A DNA stretch of 64,000 nucleotides from Agriotes lineatus (lineage: Eukaryota; Arthropoda; Insecta; Coleoptera; Elateridae), in assembly GCA_940337035.1 (NCBI GenBank), contig CALNHX010003633.1, positions 1 through 64,000 on the forward strand, written 5' to 3'. Below, one piece after another: positions 31,601-38,957 of the stretch. The notes under the pieces are model-generated. The model worked only from the letters and a program-made list of their open reading frames with translations, ran no database searches and was not told the origin of the DNA. A program made the position numbers and the translations under genes. Every line of letters begins with the position of its first letter. Positions within the stretch are counted from its first letter, which is position 1.

Positions 31601-32593
31601 ACTTTTAAGCTACCAAAATGTAGGGCATTCCATATAAAAAAAAGTAAGTTTGATTCGCCACGCTTTTTGAAGCCACCCTGTATAATCAAAACTATTTTAT
31701 CAATGTGCACCACCTTCGTATCTACAACTTTTATATACACAACATTCATGTAACTCTCATAGTATTAGATATATCTTCCACCCCCGCTTCGTTGCCGGAC
31801 CCTGTATAATTTAAAAAAAGTTTCACATTTCAAATGTCATTTATGCAATACAACTGAGCTCAAAAATTCAATAATTAAAGTGTGTAGCACGAATACAGCA
31901 TAGGCCAATTTAAGTTCGAAAGTATTAATAAAATTAGACCATAAACAGTTAAAATGGTAACAAATCGCTAAATAAAAATCATCTAAAGATATAACCTCAT
32001 ATATACGTCTTTCAATCGAGTATTGGATTTAGAAAGTTATGAAGAAATAAGAAATGCAATGATATTATAGGATGTTTCTTACGAAAATCAAAAGTTGAAA
32101 GCGGAACTGGAAAATATAGTTATTTATATATCTAGCGAGCAAGGGTATTAATTTCCCCTGCGAGCGAAATTTTATGTCCTCCGCTACGCGTTGGTCATTA
32201 AACACGTAAGGGAAGAAAATAAACTTTGTTCATTTTGCCTAATAGCACTATGTAAAATGACTGAAATTCAGCCGTCACTTACTAAAATTGCAGTTACAAA
32301 AAAAACTTTAAATTATGGTAAAAATTCGAAAAAGTAAAATTTTTTAAAATTGCCGATGCAACCTCTATCCTTAACACATATAAACTTGCCTCTATTTTTT
32401 TATTGATGATCGTATTGTGTATTTTCAGATCGTCCTACAAGAGAAATTAAAATATGCAATACACTTTTGTAAGTCTATTGATACAGACGAATATGCCAGA
32501 GTTGCAATGGCAGGTGATATGGCCGTCAGTTCAAGTTCCGATGCAGAAAGTGATCCAGAGATGGATAGCATCGCTAGTCACGAACCATTATAA
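10556..32593 (+). CDS. HERC2: HERC2 E3 ubiquitin-protein ligase, 3' ten coding exons
   Basis: Exons: 10556-10679, 10738-10867, 12712-12946, 17708-17989, 18047-18254, 18330-18524, 27318-27621, 28400-28563, 28651-28895 and 32429-32593. All introns are GT/AG and the phases agree, giving 683 codons plus TAA. The product opens inside an RCC1-like propeller with repeated 'ACGSGDAQT', 'ECGSQFSVALT' and 'ACGSAHTLAWS' blades. A linker then leads into a full HECT domain ending '…KSIDTDEYARVAM' and an acidic serine-rich tail. The HECT active cysteine lies in 'ESYTCFFLLKMPRYSCK' (codon 28857-28859); it accepts ubiquitin from an E2 and passes it to substrate. Block order matches animal HERC2, where the third RLD directly precedes the HECT domain. 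HERC2 proteins are around 4800 residues, so most of the gene lies upstream. Introns are crowded with mobile elements. The only disruption seen is intron expansion; the exons look functional. Confidence 0.96.
10738..10867 (+). CDS. HERC2: HERC2 exon (RLD3 blade)
   Basis: A 58 bp intron precedes it. Encodes 'RGGSDGCKVPMKIESL' through 'CGSQFSVALTRSGSIYT' and ends after two bases of the tryptophan codon, before donor GT at 10868. Confidence 0.95.
12106..12577. mobile_element. hAT-type MITE carrying a tRNA-Gly-like sequence
   Basis: Imperfect TIRs start CACGGCCTCCTGGATTAATA and extend about 50 bp. An exact 8 bp target duplication, TTGGAAAT, lies at 12098-12105 and 12578-12585; 8 bp is the hallmark of hAT transposition. 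The centre holds a minus-strand tRNA-Gly(GCC)-like sequence. No protein-coding capacity. Confidence 0.9.
12344..12414 (-). tRNA. tRNA-Gly(GCC)-like relic, probably a pseudogene
   Basis: On the minus strand the D loop AGTGGTAGAAT, the anticodon arm CTCGCCTGCCACGCGGG (anticodon GCC) and the T arm GGTTCGATTCCCGG are all recognisable and correctly spaced. The internal A and B box positions look usable. The 3' acceptor half CCGATGT does not pair with the 5' half GCCAAAT. Single mismatches also occur in the D and T stems. I therefore read it as a tRNA-derived relic rather than a working tRNA. Confidence 0.75.
12712..12946 (+). CDS. HERC2: HERC2 exon (two RLD3 blades)
   Basis: Acceptor AG at 12710-12711. 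Encodes 'GKGDYHRLGHGTDDHVRRP', 'IATGSLHCVACSDEGEVFTW' and 'GDNDEGQLGDGTTNAIQRP'. It ends in phase 0 after 'TALQ', before donor GT at 12947. Confidence 0.95.
13177..14055. mobile_element. 879 bp foldback element, near-perfect palindrome
   Basis: Two arms of about 435 bp meet near 13616. The outer ends read ATAGCTATTTAAGT (13177-13190) and ACTTAAATAGCTAT (14042-14055). The centre is TTTCCCGC… around AAATATTT. The arms share GGACCTATTAACATTTGAGG, GGTTTGTCACCTGTCACCAG and others, with scattered mismatches and small indels. No intact protein is encoded. It lies in the HERC2 intron between 12946 and 17708. Confidence 0.9.
14776..14886 (+). CDS. Candidate alternative terminal exon of HERC2 (36 codons plus stop)
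   Basis: An acceptor-like TATTACCACAG (14765-14775) precedes an open phase-0 frame. It encodes 'AYTQPLPPTLTSHAVRLG' and 'ASLVVGVPKLQYSHLK' before TAA at 14884-14886. The preceding HERC2 exon (ending 12946) also ends in phase 0, so splicing to it would keep the frame and end the protein before the last RLD blade and the HECT domain. A poly(A) signal AATAAA lies at 15017-15022. The composition is more codon-like than its surroundings. It could instead be a fragment of an unrecognised element. No transcript evidence is available to me. Confidence 0.3.
   Translation, partial: AYTQPLPPTLTSHAVRLGNIASLVVGVPKLQYSHLK
15158..15640 (-). pseudogene. THAP-domain pseudogene
   Basis: On the minus strand, with frame shifts, the order is a 'CRVCEIHF' block (the His-bearing part of the C2CH zinc module, near 15480), then 'ADKAVPSVFPNLPTY' (the conserved AVPTIF-like end of THAP domains, near 15370), then a basic stretch and 'DDTSSFLKFMEQFASHKF'. 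THAP domains are DNA-binding zinc fingers common in P-element-derived proteins. The frame is broken at several points. It lies inside a HERC2 intron. Confidence 0.55.
16140..17045 (-). pseudogene. Tc1-like transposase pseudogene
   Basis: A minus-strand N-terminal part (17045-16719) carries a paired helix-turn-helix ('EEGFTQRELAESFQVEQIVI', 'TGICTSRSGQGHKKKTT'). A C-terminal part (16490-16170) has 'ASILMHDNAHPYAANVTKYL', with the second catalytic aspartate in the HDNAHPH-type motif, and a decayed third block ('LNELAQSL' end). The frame is lost between them. TIRs were not resolved. It sits in the 4.8 kb HERC2 intron. Confidence 0.75.
17060..17707. other. AT-rich HERC2 intron sequence
   Basis: Nothing recognisable apart from the exon acceptor at 17700-17707. 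A 60-codon minus-strand frame at 17194-17376 has no family features. Confidence 0.4.
17708..17989 (+). CDS. HERC2: HERC2 exon (end of RLD3 and linker to HECT)
   Basis: Starts 'GKKITNVACGSAHTLAWS', closing the propeller, and continues into a helical linker ('LHRRLILLHHFAELICPC'). A phase-0 exon of 94 codons. Confidence 0.95.
18047..18254 (+). CDS. HERC2: HERC2 exon (pre-HECT)
   Basis: Separated by a 57 bp intron. Encodes 'VIQSTMVRDKQHGPVIELNR', 'QVKRSRKGGGLAGVDG' and 'LPHRVWKVKFI', the entry to the HECT N-lobe. Confidence 0.95.
18330..18524 (+). CDS. HERC2: HERC2 exon (HECT N-lobe)
   Basis: Encodes 'ESVDDCGGGYSESIAEMCDE', 'LLIPTPNGRDEAGTNRDCF' and 'HLNMFRFL', all typical HECT N-lobe blocks. 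It is followed by the largest intron in the window (8.8 kb), which holds a hAT element and a LINE. Confidence 0.95.
18690..19330 (+). mobile_element. Unidentified element with coding-like sequence, ending in dispersed repeat copy 3
   Basis: From about 18754 the + strand reads 'MTSPNKAKRLARKLTQIREC'. A second open stretch at 18980-19291 encodes 'MDSLFNYNHGSVLVSDAKCN' and a leucine-rich helical part ('LDQLAKLLLQLKNTY'). I do not recognise the protein. The last part (about 19220-19320: CACACAGCTCACC, CATTGAAGAGTTGGTTGTCT, AGCCGCTAGCAAT) matches the TATTGCTAG-ended repeat at 36300-36390. This suggests a longer, coding-type member of that family. Base composition is more GC-rich than the surrounding intron. 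Confidence 0.4.
19750..20510 (+). pseudogene. Decayed hAT transposase (GTF2IRD2-like)
   Basis: An N-terminal BED-like zinc segment ('DYLVTNNNNKLQCLGCMQMQ', with the later histidines smeared) is followed by 'VAVKITNIIRGGNRDLTHRK' and 'FHDFLAEIDVAYEDLLLF'. After a frame change come 'DLAFLTDMTSERIKLE', a Phe-rich 'TFFPNCKDHFQEMKDF' region and 'EEFENRFGEFKKIEGDI'. This is the block order of GTF2IRD2/ZBED5-type hAT proteins. Large internal parts, including catalytic residues, are missing. Confidence 0.75.
20519..21380 (+). repeat. Dispersed repeat R1 (shared with 43988-44760)
   Basis: Begins CTGAACCCAAAAAACAT and shares long blocks with 43988-44760: GATGCGACAGCAAGCTTTT, CGACACTCATTAATGACCAA, TTAGTTCACGAGCCGTA and ACGACGTTGTTGGAA. 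Part of the same unit reappears inverted at ~45420-45640. It is nested in the hAT element. Nature unknown; no coding capacity. Confidence 0.8.
22772..23639 (+). pseudogene. LINE ORF1-like coiled-coil protein, interrupted
   Basis: Open pieces at 22772-23074 and 23295-23639 are rich in Lys, Glu and Arg, with heptad-like leucines ('MEKLEKLMEGLSKQIQ', 'QKVKVLKEKRRLEQQEIY'). The position directly before the endonuclease/RT frame supports an ORF1 role in RNA binding. Stops separate the pieces. Confidence 0.6.
23690..26204 (+). pseudogene. LINE ORF2 endonuclease-reverse transcriptase, interrupted
   Basis: Endonuclease start (23714-23850), linker, RT fingers (24619-24843), palm with the catalytic 'YADD' at ~25460-25471, thumb and a basic C-terminal tail (25992-26204) occur in order across several frames. 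Stops occur after 'EMLKATSE' (24841) and elsewhere. The enzyme would nick target DNA and prime reverse transcription at the nick. This copy cannot. Confidence 0.85.
26330..26680 (+). mobile_element. Possible PIF/Harbinger fragment
   Basis: The sequence TGGCCATTTCACACCAAATC resembles a Harbinger-type end. Downstream, 26560-26610 encodes 'MEIEHIVLLVEMGEMEKRR', resembling the acidic-to-basic N-terminus of Harbinger transposases, followed by a stop. No right end was found. Weak. Confidence 0.25.
26681..27317. other. HERC2 intron, AT-rich, nothing recognised
   Basis: No repeat partner or domain was noticed. It ends at the exon acceptor at 27311-27317. A minus-strand 113-codon frame at 26580-26921 is hydrophobic low-complexity, best explained by AT-rich sequence. 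Confidence 0.4.
27318..27621 (+). CDS. HERC2: HERC2 exon (HECT N-lobe)
   Basis: Acceptor ATATTTTAG. Encodes 'VLMGIAIRTGSPLSLNLAEP', 'VWKLLAGMELTPADL' and 'NRLEYVRLALNF', the E2-binding lobe. Confidence 0.95.
27622..28399. other. HERC2 intron with a possible small AT-rich repeat
   Basis: A segment around 27765-27860 (TGTCTGATGCG, CACTTTTACTCCTATTAA) resembles 35290-35380 (CACTTTTACTCCTAATAA), suggesting a low-copy dispersed repeat. Nothing else was seen. Confidence 0.35.
28400..28563 (+). CDS. HERC2: HERC2 exon (HECT mid region)
   Basis: Encodes 'LHEFDEQVKAVRDGLSRVV', 'PLLSLFNAYELETMVCGSP' and 'LLKSVATYK', the hinge-proximal part of the N-lobe. Confidence 0.95.
28651..28895 (+). CDS. HERC2: HERC2 exon (HECT C-lobe with catalytic cysteine)
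   Basis: Encodes 'FWEVMEEFSNQERSLFLRF', 'WGRTRLPRTIADFRGRDF' and 'YTCFFLLKMPRYSCK'. The thioester-forming cysteine is the TGT at 28857-28859. Confidence 0.95.
29137..29695 (-). repeat. ~559 bp composite MITE, right member of an inverted pair
   Basis: Inverted copy of 9771-10336, with the same two modules in reverse order: a TTATCTACGACC-bounded unit at 29137-29561 and a GTGCTAAAAG palindrome at ~29570-29680. Differences are scattered substitutions and short indels. It lies in the last HERC2 intron. Confidence 0.9.
30082..31804. mobile_element. 1.7 kb element with ~650 bp terminal inverted repeats and TA duplication
   Basis: The ends read CAGGGTCCGGCAACG at 30082 and the inverse at 31804, with TA on each side (30080-30081 and 31805-31806). 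The arms can be followed inward for about 650-700 bp by eye, through GTGCACCACCTTCGTA, GCCTACAGCAACCGCCTGAA and CCCCTTAAGATGCTTTATTT. A spacer of roughly 400 bp separates them. There is no transposase. Inner ACAGGGTG-type ends suggest that one smaller element is nested within each arm, or that the arms arose by inversion-duplication. It sits in the last HERC2 intron (28895-32429). Confidence 0.88.
31807..32428. other. End of the last HERC2 intron
   Basis: AT-rich. A weak palindromic tract near 32140-32215 (GCGAGCAAGGG… against …CCTCCGCTACGCG) may be a decayed repeat. It ends with the acceptor at 32421-32428. Confidence 0.35.
32429..32593 (+). CDS. HERC2: HERC2 terminal coding exon
   Basis: Acceptor ATTTTCAG. 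Encodes 'IVLQEKLKYAIHFCKSIDTD', then an acidic serine-rich tail ending 'SIASHEPL' and TAA (32591-32593). The last HECT helix is complete. Confidence 0.95.
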   Translation: MVLQEKLKYAIHFCKSIDTDEYARVAMAGDMAVSSSSDAESDPEMDSIASHEPL

Positions 32594-34370
32594 AGCTCCC
32601 GTCCATAAATTGCTTTAACTCTATGTATGTGTGCTTGTTCTCTATATTTATTTCGTTTAAATGTTCACTTTCTCAGTTTGTAGTTTAGAAATAAATGTCC
32701 GTTTGGTGTGTTGTTAATTATTGGCCATTTCAGTCTTCGATTGCTTTTTATTTGAAAATTACTGCTTTCGAACTGTATGGAATAAATGGCTGCTTGAACG
32801 AATTTTACATGTGATCATCAGAGTTTTGAACATGCTATTTTTGAATGCGTCTTTAATGTATACTGATGTCAATTTCGGTGTTCTTACATGCTAAACGATA
32901 AACTGAAAAAGCTTTGCATTACGATAAAATTTGTAGGCTATTCATTTTTATAACTTAAATTGTCACATCACTAGATTATGCAAAATATATTAAAACTATA
33001 GCAATTTATAACTTGTTAACTTTAAGATTTGACATACAATGTAAAAGTTGAATATTGACATGCAAATGTATTCAACATTTAATGATTTTGTATTTTCTCT
33101 TATTAAAAGGAGCTGTCTTTTTGTATTTCTAAAAACCAAATACTCGCTGTATAACAAAAACTAATATTAAATTCGTATTAAAGTAGATCGATATAAGACA
33201 CTCGAGAGTATTCCATTTTATATTTAGCTGATGCCATTGCATATTATATAAATATCGCTGATGTTCTTTGCCAAATGTAAGGTATTTTATTTCATTTAAT
33301 TATATTTATTGAATATATGTAGATTTACTTATGTCGGCTGCAATATTAGCTGGAATTGGTAGTAAATTGGTGAAAGCAAAGACTGACTGTAAATGGTTTA
33401 GTTATGAAGTATACATTAGCGTTGTTATTAACTTGTGTTTTAAATAGAAAGTTGATTTACATGATTAGATTTCAAAGAGCACATTAATTTGTAGCAATGG
33501 TATATTTGGTATATTGTTTATAAACACTACATAACAGAAATTTTTGTCCAATTTATTGCAACTGATGGTATTAACAAACCTTGCTACAAACTCATAATGC
33601 TTTCTGAAAAAATTCCCACAACTTATGCTTATTTATTTAAAAAAGACAATGATGGTTCATCATTTCATACATGTGGCTGAAGACTTCCGTTCATGTATAT
33701 TTAAAACTTTGCTGCTGTAGGTTATTTTGTTTACTCTCCATGTTGCATGTAAAAATATAATGTTACGTTTAAGATCATGCAATTTTAGCTTCTGGCAGCA
33801 TTACAGTGCCATTCATTTTGTTGTTACGATAGTTTAGTAAGAACAATAAGGATCGATGATTAAATCTCAGGATTATCTTAAGTAATTGTATTTATTTTAA
33901 AATATATGCTAATCCATTTTTTTAAGTTTAAATGTCAAACCGTGTCACCACATTCCTTCTACTTGTTTTTTTTTGTAGGCTCCATGTGTCAGTCTATACA
34001 AAGGTATTATTTGAATGTATTTTGTATTTTTGCCGATAATTAGAAGAAGTTCTTTATGTTAAGTCTGAAACGCTTGTTAATTTAATTATTTTTTAGCATA
34101 ATAAAATTATGTTGTTACGATGTTAATTATGTTATTTGATACGTTGTTTGATATATGTGAAAAAGCATGTAACTACACTGTTGCTATGTAGAAGAGTGCA
34201 GAAATAGAAATTAATGAATGAGAAATTTATGAATTGCAACTGGGGTTAAAGGACTTTAAAAATGTGTAGGTATTGCTATTATGAATACACATTTTCAAAT
34301 ATATAAAATGCAACATCCAGTTAATACTTTTTTACATAAATGTTTCACTATGTAAACCTTACGAATAAAG
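32594..34370 (+). other. HERC2: Probable HERC2 3'UTR
   Basis: Unique-looking AT-rich sequence follows the stop codon. Candidate poly(A) signals AATAAA occur at 32690-32695 (a short 3'UTR of about 120 nt) and 34364-34369 (a long one of about 1.8 kb), with others between. I cannot tell which is used. The first clear repeat starts only after about 34470. Confidence 0.5.
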
Positions 34371-34619
34371 CATTTAGACAACGAAAGGTTACAGTTGTGG
34401 CTCTGTATAGCAGCAAATTACATATGCGAAATTAGATCAATGGGTGTTAATCAAAAAGATTAAGGATTATACAGGGTGTTTCGAGAAGAATGCACTCCCT
34501 CTATGGACACACTCTTCTCGTCAAAATGGATGAATAGAACCAAATATGCTCGTAAGTTTTACTATAAACTGGTGTCAGGTGTTTTGTTTACACTACACTT
34601 TATTTATTGTGGATAAATT

Positions 34620-34862
34620 TCCACCAGTGTTTTTTATTTTTTAGCATCACTTTTGCTTCTGTCTAGGTTTTTCCTTTTTTCTTCAGTATTTCTCCAATAA
34701 CTCCATCCCATGTCTGACATGGTCTTCCTCGGTTTCTTTTTAATAGTATTTTGACCTCCCACATTTGTTTGACTCGTCTATTGTGGTTCATCCTTTGTAA
34801 ATGGCCCCACCAACTTAGTTGTCTTGTTTTGATATACTCTAATGTTGACTGTGTTTCTAGAT
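34620..34862 (-). mobile_element. 3' fragment of a LINE reverse transcriptase
   Basis: The minus-strand translation includes 'TRQLSWWGHLQRMNHNRRVK', 'VKILLKRNRGRPCQTWDG' and 'VIGEILKKK', the C-terminal tail typical of insect LINE ORF2 proteins. No upstream domains are present. A hairpin MITE follows directly at 34864. Confidence 0.75.
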
Positions 34863-34863
34863 C

Positions 34864-34988
34864 GGTTAACTTTAATTTGTTAAAATAAACAAAAGCGCAT
34901 CAAAATCTGTTTACTAATGAATAAAATGTCATAAGCATTAACGTTTTAATGCGCTTTTGTTTATTATAACAACGAATTAAAGTTAACC
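34864..34988. mobile_element. 125 bp hairpin MITE
   Basis: The arms GGTTAACTTTAATTTGTTA… and the inverse ending …GAATTAAAGTTAACC (about 37 bp, few mismatches) flank a ~45 bp loop. Both arms carry AAACAAAAGCGCATT-like sequence. Confidence 0.85.
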
Positions 34989-35840
34989 TCATATTAGTGG
35001 TCTTTATAAGACTGGCTGTAAATGTAATAAATTCTCCAATTTTCCAAAAAAACTTTGGAACATATCGTTGCTTTTACTGGAAAGTTTGGAAATATTTAAT
35101 GTTTATTTTATTTATTCGTGTTGGAAGCATCATAATTTATAGTAAAAGTACTTCAAAACTTGATTAGCTTTAGAATATTTTTGACTTTGGCCTTCCTGAT
35201 TGTTGGGAACTGATGTAGACGTCAATTCTTGATAATCGTAATTTTTGAAATATATATTAGTTCGGGCATTTGAAAATAAAATAGCATATGCCCTTACTTG
35301 TCCGACTCCCTTATGCTCGTCAGTTAAACGTGTCCGGTCTCACAACGCAAAGTACCTATCACTTTTACTCCTAATAACATAGTATACTATTATTCAAGGT
35401 TACAATCCAAAACTTGGAAAACAATTGTTATTTCGTCTTATAAAGATTTTGAATAAGAAACCAATGTATTTAAAATAAAAAAAAGTTCATATCTAAGGAA
35501 CATTATAAGATACTTCATAACAATAACGTAACCTATGATTAGGACTGGGTAAAAATAACGATATAGCAATATACCAAAATTTATCGATATATCAATATTT
35601 AATTACATTTTTCCAGGTTTTTCACATATCAATACGTATCGGTAGATTGTTATGTATCGATAGCTTGATATATATTGATAAATAAGACTAATATCAATGT
35701 TAAATCTAAAAAAATGTAACTAAATATCAATATTTAAAAAAAGGATATGAAAAAATTGTTTGAACTGAGCTCTTGAGATTTTTTTTATACTTTTGCTTCA
35801 TGAATTATTATCATGGTAATCAAATGCTTGTGTACAAATC
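34989..35840. other. AT-rich intergenic DNA
   Basis: A tract at 35530-35740 is rich in ATCGATA/TATCGAT permutations, giving many small hairpins. No gene or bounded element was found. Confidence 0.35.
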
Positions 35841-36119
35841 TGTAAAGGGCTTTACCAGCGTACATAAATCAAACAAGTAGAGACACTCACTGTCGGTTCC
35901 TTTGATGTCAAAATTCCAATTTGGATGCCACCAGTTGATCACATTATGATTGGTAGTAGAGTCCCTGTATATAGTACATAAGAGTTGAGAAAACGAGGGA
36001 ATTCATTGTGATTGGTGGATCACGCGCGTGGTATATTTGAATACTCATTATTGCCTTAGAAACAGTTTCACATTAATCAAATTTGTAAATGAGGTTACAG
36101 ATAATACATAATACCATAT

Positions 36120-36412
36120 ATATAATACACATATATTGCTAGTAGGGCCTGGAAACGTCAGAAAACATTACGGCGCCGACATAGTCTCACTTAGAGTATA
36201 ACGCGTATCGTGCGCATGCGTGAGGATTCGAACTCCGCCTTTAGAAGCGAATTTTAAACTTGACCACTTCCCCATTGGCCGGACGACGCCGCCGCGCCTG
36301 CACACAGCTCACCCATTATACATTGAAGAGTTGGTTGTCTGTCTCACTTCTTTGATCAGTTTCCTACTCATAGCCGCTAGCAATATAGTAAGTATTAGAT
36401 ATATGCATAATA
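36120..36412 (+). repeat. Dispersed repeat with TATTGCTAG ends, copy 2
   Basis: Inverted relative to the copy at 8735-9003 and similar throughout (GGGCCTGGAAACGTC, CATTACGGCGCCGACATAGT, ACTTCCCCATTGGCC, GAGTTGGTTGTCTGTCTCAC). The GC-rich centre differs between copies by small indels. Confidence 0.85.
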
Positions 36413-36584
36413 CATACAAATTTGACAAATTGTTCATTGAAGTCAAAACTTTTCACTGAAAATGTAATAATTGTGTTTTTCATGTAAATATTTGGAGCTG
36501 CACTTTTTATCTAAGTGTCTGAAATGACGGATTGCTGCAAAAACAGATCCGAACAAGGTTTTCTATTAAAAAAAATCTTAAAAA

Positions 36585-36717
36585 CGGAGAGCTAAGAGAA
36601 GCATATCAAAAATAGCCCATTTTAATGAAAACCAGTGGAAAGAAGTACGCGTGGATGACGGAAGGAAATTAAAAGGTGCTGCCGTTCCTACTTCATTTTT
36701 ACACAATGAAAAAGAAT
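36585..36717 (+). pseudogene. THAP-domain C-terminal half
   Basis: The + strand frame reads 'AHFNENQWKEVRVDDGRKL' and 'KGAAVPTSFLHNEKE' before a stop at about 36716. It contains the last histidine of the C2CH module and the AVPT(S)F box that closes THAP domains. No first half is present directly upstream, so it is a fragment. Confidence 0.6.
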
Positions 36718-37175
36718 AAAAACAAGAAACTCAAAAAAGCTTTCAAAAACATTTTTTTACTAAAGATCAGTTCGAAGCCTTAAACACGCAAAAACTATCG
36801 TTTTAGGAAATATTCAGATATCCGCTATATGCAATGTGTATACATATTTCAGTTTTTTAACACTTGTTACTTATTTCTGATATAAACAGTACTCCACGCT
36901 ATTTGTTTGAGTGCTTTGAAGCAGCAGCAGAAATTTAAAATACCTCTTTTAGATAAAACGATCTAGTGACTTTCAAACAGTATTTCTGCGCATGCATGTT
37001 TTGGATCAAATTCGGCTGTTGACATTTGTTTTCTCAACTCTTATCTAACTATATACAGGGTCTCTAATTGGTAGCAGAGCCAGTAGATATAGAGAGTACC
37101 GCCATTCTTTGATCCGTGAAAATGCCGCTATCACCGCCATTTTTGTTCTCACCAGCAATGACTGATTGAGGTATG

Positions 37176-37342
37176 TCTAAAATTTTACTTGAAATTGGCA
37201 AGACTGTAAGTCTATGTCAAATTCGAGGTTAGCAGGTTATGTTTTGCGCCAGTTTGTGTCAAAACTGACGAAAAAACTAACCTACTCACCTCGAATTTTA
37301 AATAGACTTACAGTCTTGCCAATTTTAAGTAAAGTTTTGGAT
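37176..37342. mobile_element. Hairpin MITE with the shared TCTATGTCAAATTCGAGG core
   Basis: The arms TACTTGAAATTGGCAAGACT…, continuing to GTAAGTCTATGTCAAATTCG, are mirrored with mismatches by the right side ending AATTTTAAGTAAAGTTTTGG. The core GTCAGTTTGTGTCAAAACTGAC lies near the tip. No coding. Confidence 0.85.
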
Positions 37343-37757
37343 TACCAACAAACGTCACGTTGACGGAATTGTGTTACAAACCTCCAAGTGACGCATATGT
37401 CAGAGGAATAAACATGGCGGACGTGGCGGTACCCTCCTATATCTACTGACTCTGATTGGTAGTACAGTCGCTTTATATACACTAACGTTAACAGTCTGGC
37501 CATATATGGTCACGATTCCCATTGGTGCCGCCATTTTATGTCTTGCGTCATTTTGACAATAAGATTTAATTTCAAAAATGTCAAAGTCACGGTTATTCAA
37601 ATAAAATAAGTTGACATTCAATCAACAAAAATCGTTTAAAATGCGAGTACTTAGTTAAAACTGATCATAATTTTTAGAAACAACTAGAACTATAATTTAT
37701 TAACGGTAAGCTGACAAGGTTTAAAGAAATTTATCAATTTCAAACATTTTCTTCAGA

Positions 37758-38110
37758 TATGAGGTATTGCTGTGCAGTCGGATGCAAGAGCAAATCTGAA
37801 AATGTGTGCTAACGGAAACTTTCCTTAGGAATAGGGACAGACGGGACTTATGGACAAAAAAATTAATAGAAAAAATTGGTACGAATGGAAATTCAAGAAT
37901 TTGTGAAAAGCATTTTGCAGATTGTATGTGTGAAAAAGCACGAGTTGGTGGCAAAAAGACTTAAGGATAATGCTCTTCTAATATTATTTACTTTCTCATC
38001 GTCTGCTTCGGAGCCTACATCCATTGAAAATACCAATGTCTTTATAAAACACTGGTCAAATTTTAAAATAACATTAGTCGTCCAAAAAACTGATTTTATC
38101 AACGTTTAAA
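37758..38110 (+). pseudogene. THAP-domain gene fragment (near-complete domain, broken)
   Basis: From ATG at 37758 the frame reads 'MRYCCAVGCKSKSEN' (first Cys pair of the C2CH module). With frame changes it continues 'RDRRDLWTKKLIEKI', 'NSRICEKHFADC' (second Cys-His pair) and 'KRLKDNALLILF' (a decayed AVPTIF position). A stop after 'ENVC' and frame changes show it is broken. This is the best-preserved of the THAP pieces and probably comes from a P-like element or a domesticated relative. It lies inside the nested inverted repeats. Confidence 0.6.
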
Positions 38111-38114
38111 TTTT

Positions 38115-38240
38115 AGGTATTGAGTCTTGTGCATTTGAATGCAAAAATAGGTCTGAACATGGTATTAAGATGAAAAGCTTCCCTAGAAATAAAAAAGCGG
38201 GGCTTGTGGTCAAACAGGTTAATCGAGCATATTAGAATAA
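38115..38240 (+). pseudogene. Second THAP N-terminal half in tandem
   Basis: The + strand reads 'IESCAFECKNRSEHGIKMKS' and 'FPRNKKAGLVVKQVNRA'. This resembles the Cys-x-x-x-Cys start and the FP/R-R/W part of a THAP domain, 300 bp after the first. The histidine half is absent. It may be a tandem duplicate or a second exon. Confidence 0.4.
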
Positions 38241-38957
38241 CATAAAAGGTCAGAATAGAATCTAAATGTAGAAGCATTTTATTTAAATAAAATGCATATT
38301 GTTGATGTAAAACATATTGCAACTTGTAATCAATAAGAAAAGTTTATTATATCCAAAGTTATTGGTGTTCGTTTAAAAATAGCTGAAACGAAAACCAAAA
38401 AGCAAAATACACAACGAAGCAAATGCAGTTGTACTTCTGTGGCAATGCACAATGTAGGCTATATAAATTAAGTGGGAAGTTATGAAAAGTAATTTTAAGC
38501 GTATTAGACTGTATACTCACTGTGTTATTAGTTTAGGGATCACTTTAAGTTCTGTAGATTTATTATTATTTATGTGAGTACTAACTGTAAATAAAATTTA
38601 TAATATCTCATTGATAGGACATTGTTTGTTTTACTATTTAGAGTATTTTTATTTTTTAGTCATATATTTACTTATACTAAGCATTTATTTAATTAAACTA
38701 TTTTCCAACACCAACCCCGCCACTGCTTTTGACCCGCCACTGGAGGCGGCCATATTCTGTCTTATGTCATAAGTGACATTTCATATGGCCAGACTGTTGT
38801 ATATAAAGTGACTGTAATTGGTAGAACTTTGTGCTGCCATCTAATAGTCAAGCTTAGAAATACCCCCTAAGGCACCATCTCAGGCACTCTCGACAGGTTT
38901 TAACATTTGACATGAGTGTCTCTACTTGTTTGATGCATGTACGCTGGCTTTACTCAA

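Larger units (their letters stand above)
35848..38957. mobile_element. Nested inverted-repeat complex with THAP fragments
   Basis: Three pairs of inverted segments are layered. Outer: ~35860-35912 (CAAACAAGTAGAGACACTCA) with ~38908-38957. Second: ~35938-36000 (GTCCCTGTATATAGT, AGTTGAGAAAAC) with ~37025-37095. Third: ~37440-37560 (GGTAGTACAGTCGCTTTATA, GTCTGGCCATAT) with ~38745-38855. Between them lie three THAP-domain fragments, the hairpin at 37176-37342 and the TATTGCTAG repeat copy at 36120-36412. The outer pair suggests one composite element of about 3.1 kb built by successive insertions. Confidence 0.6.

Noticed and set aside
32594..34470. An additional gene after HERC2
   Set aside because: No open frame of note. 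It is better explained as 3'UTR and intergenic DNA.
35530..35740. Regulatory array of ATCGATA-like motifs
   Set aside because: The motif is close to what AT-rich repetitive DNA gives, and no bounded unit or nearby promoter was found.
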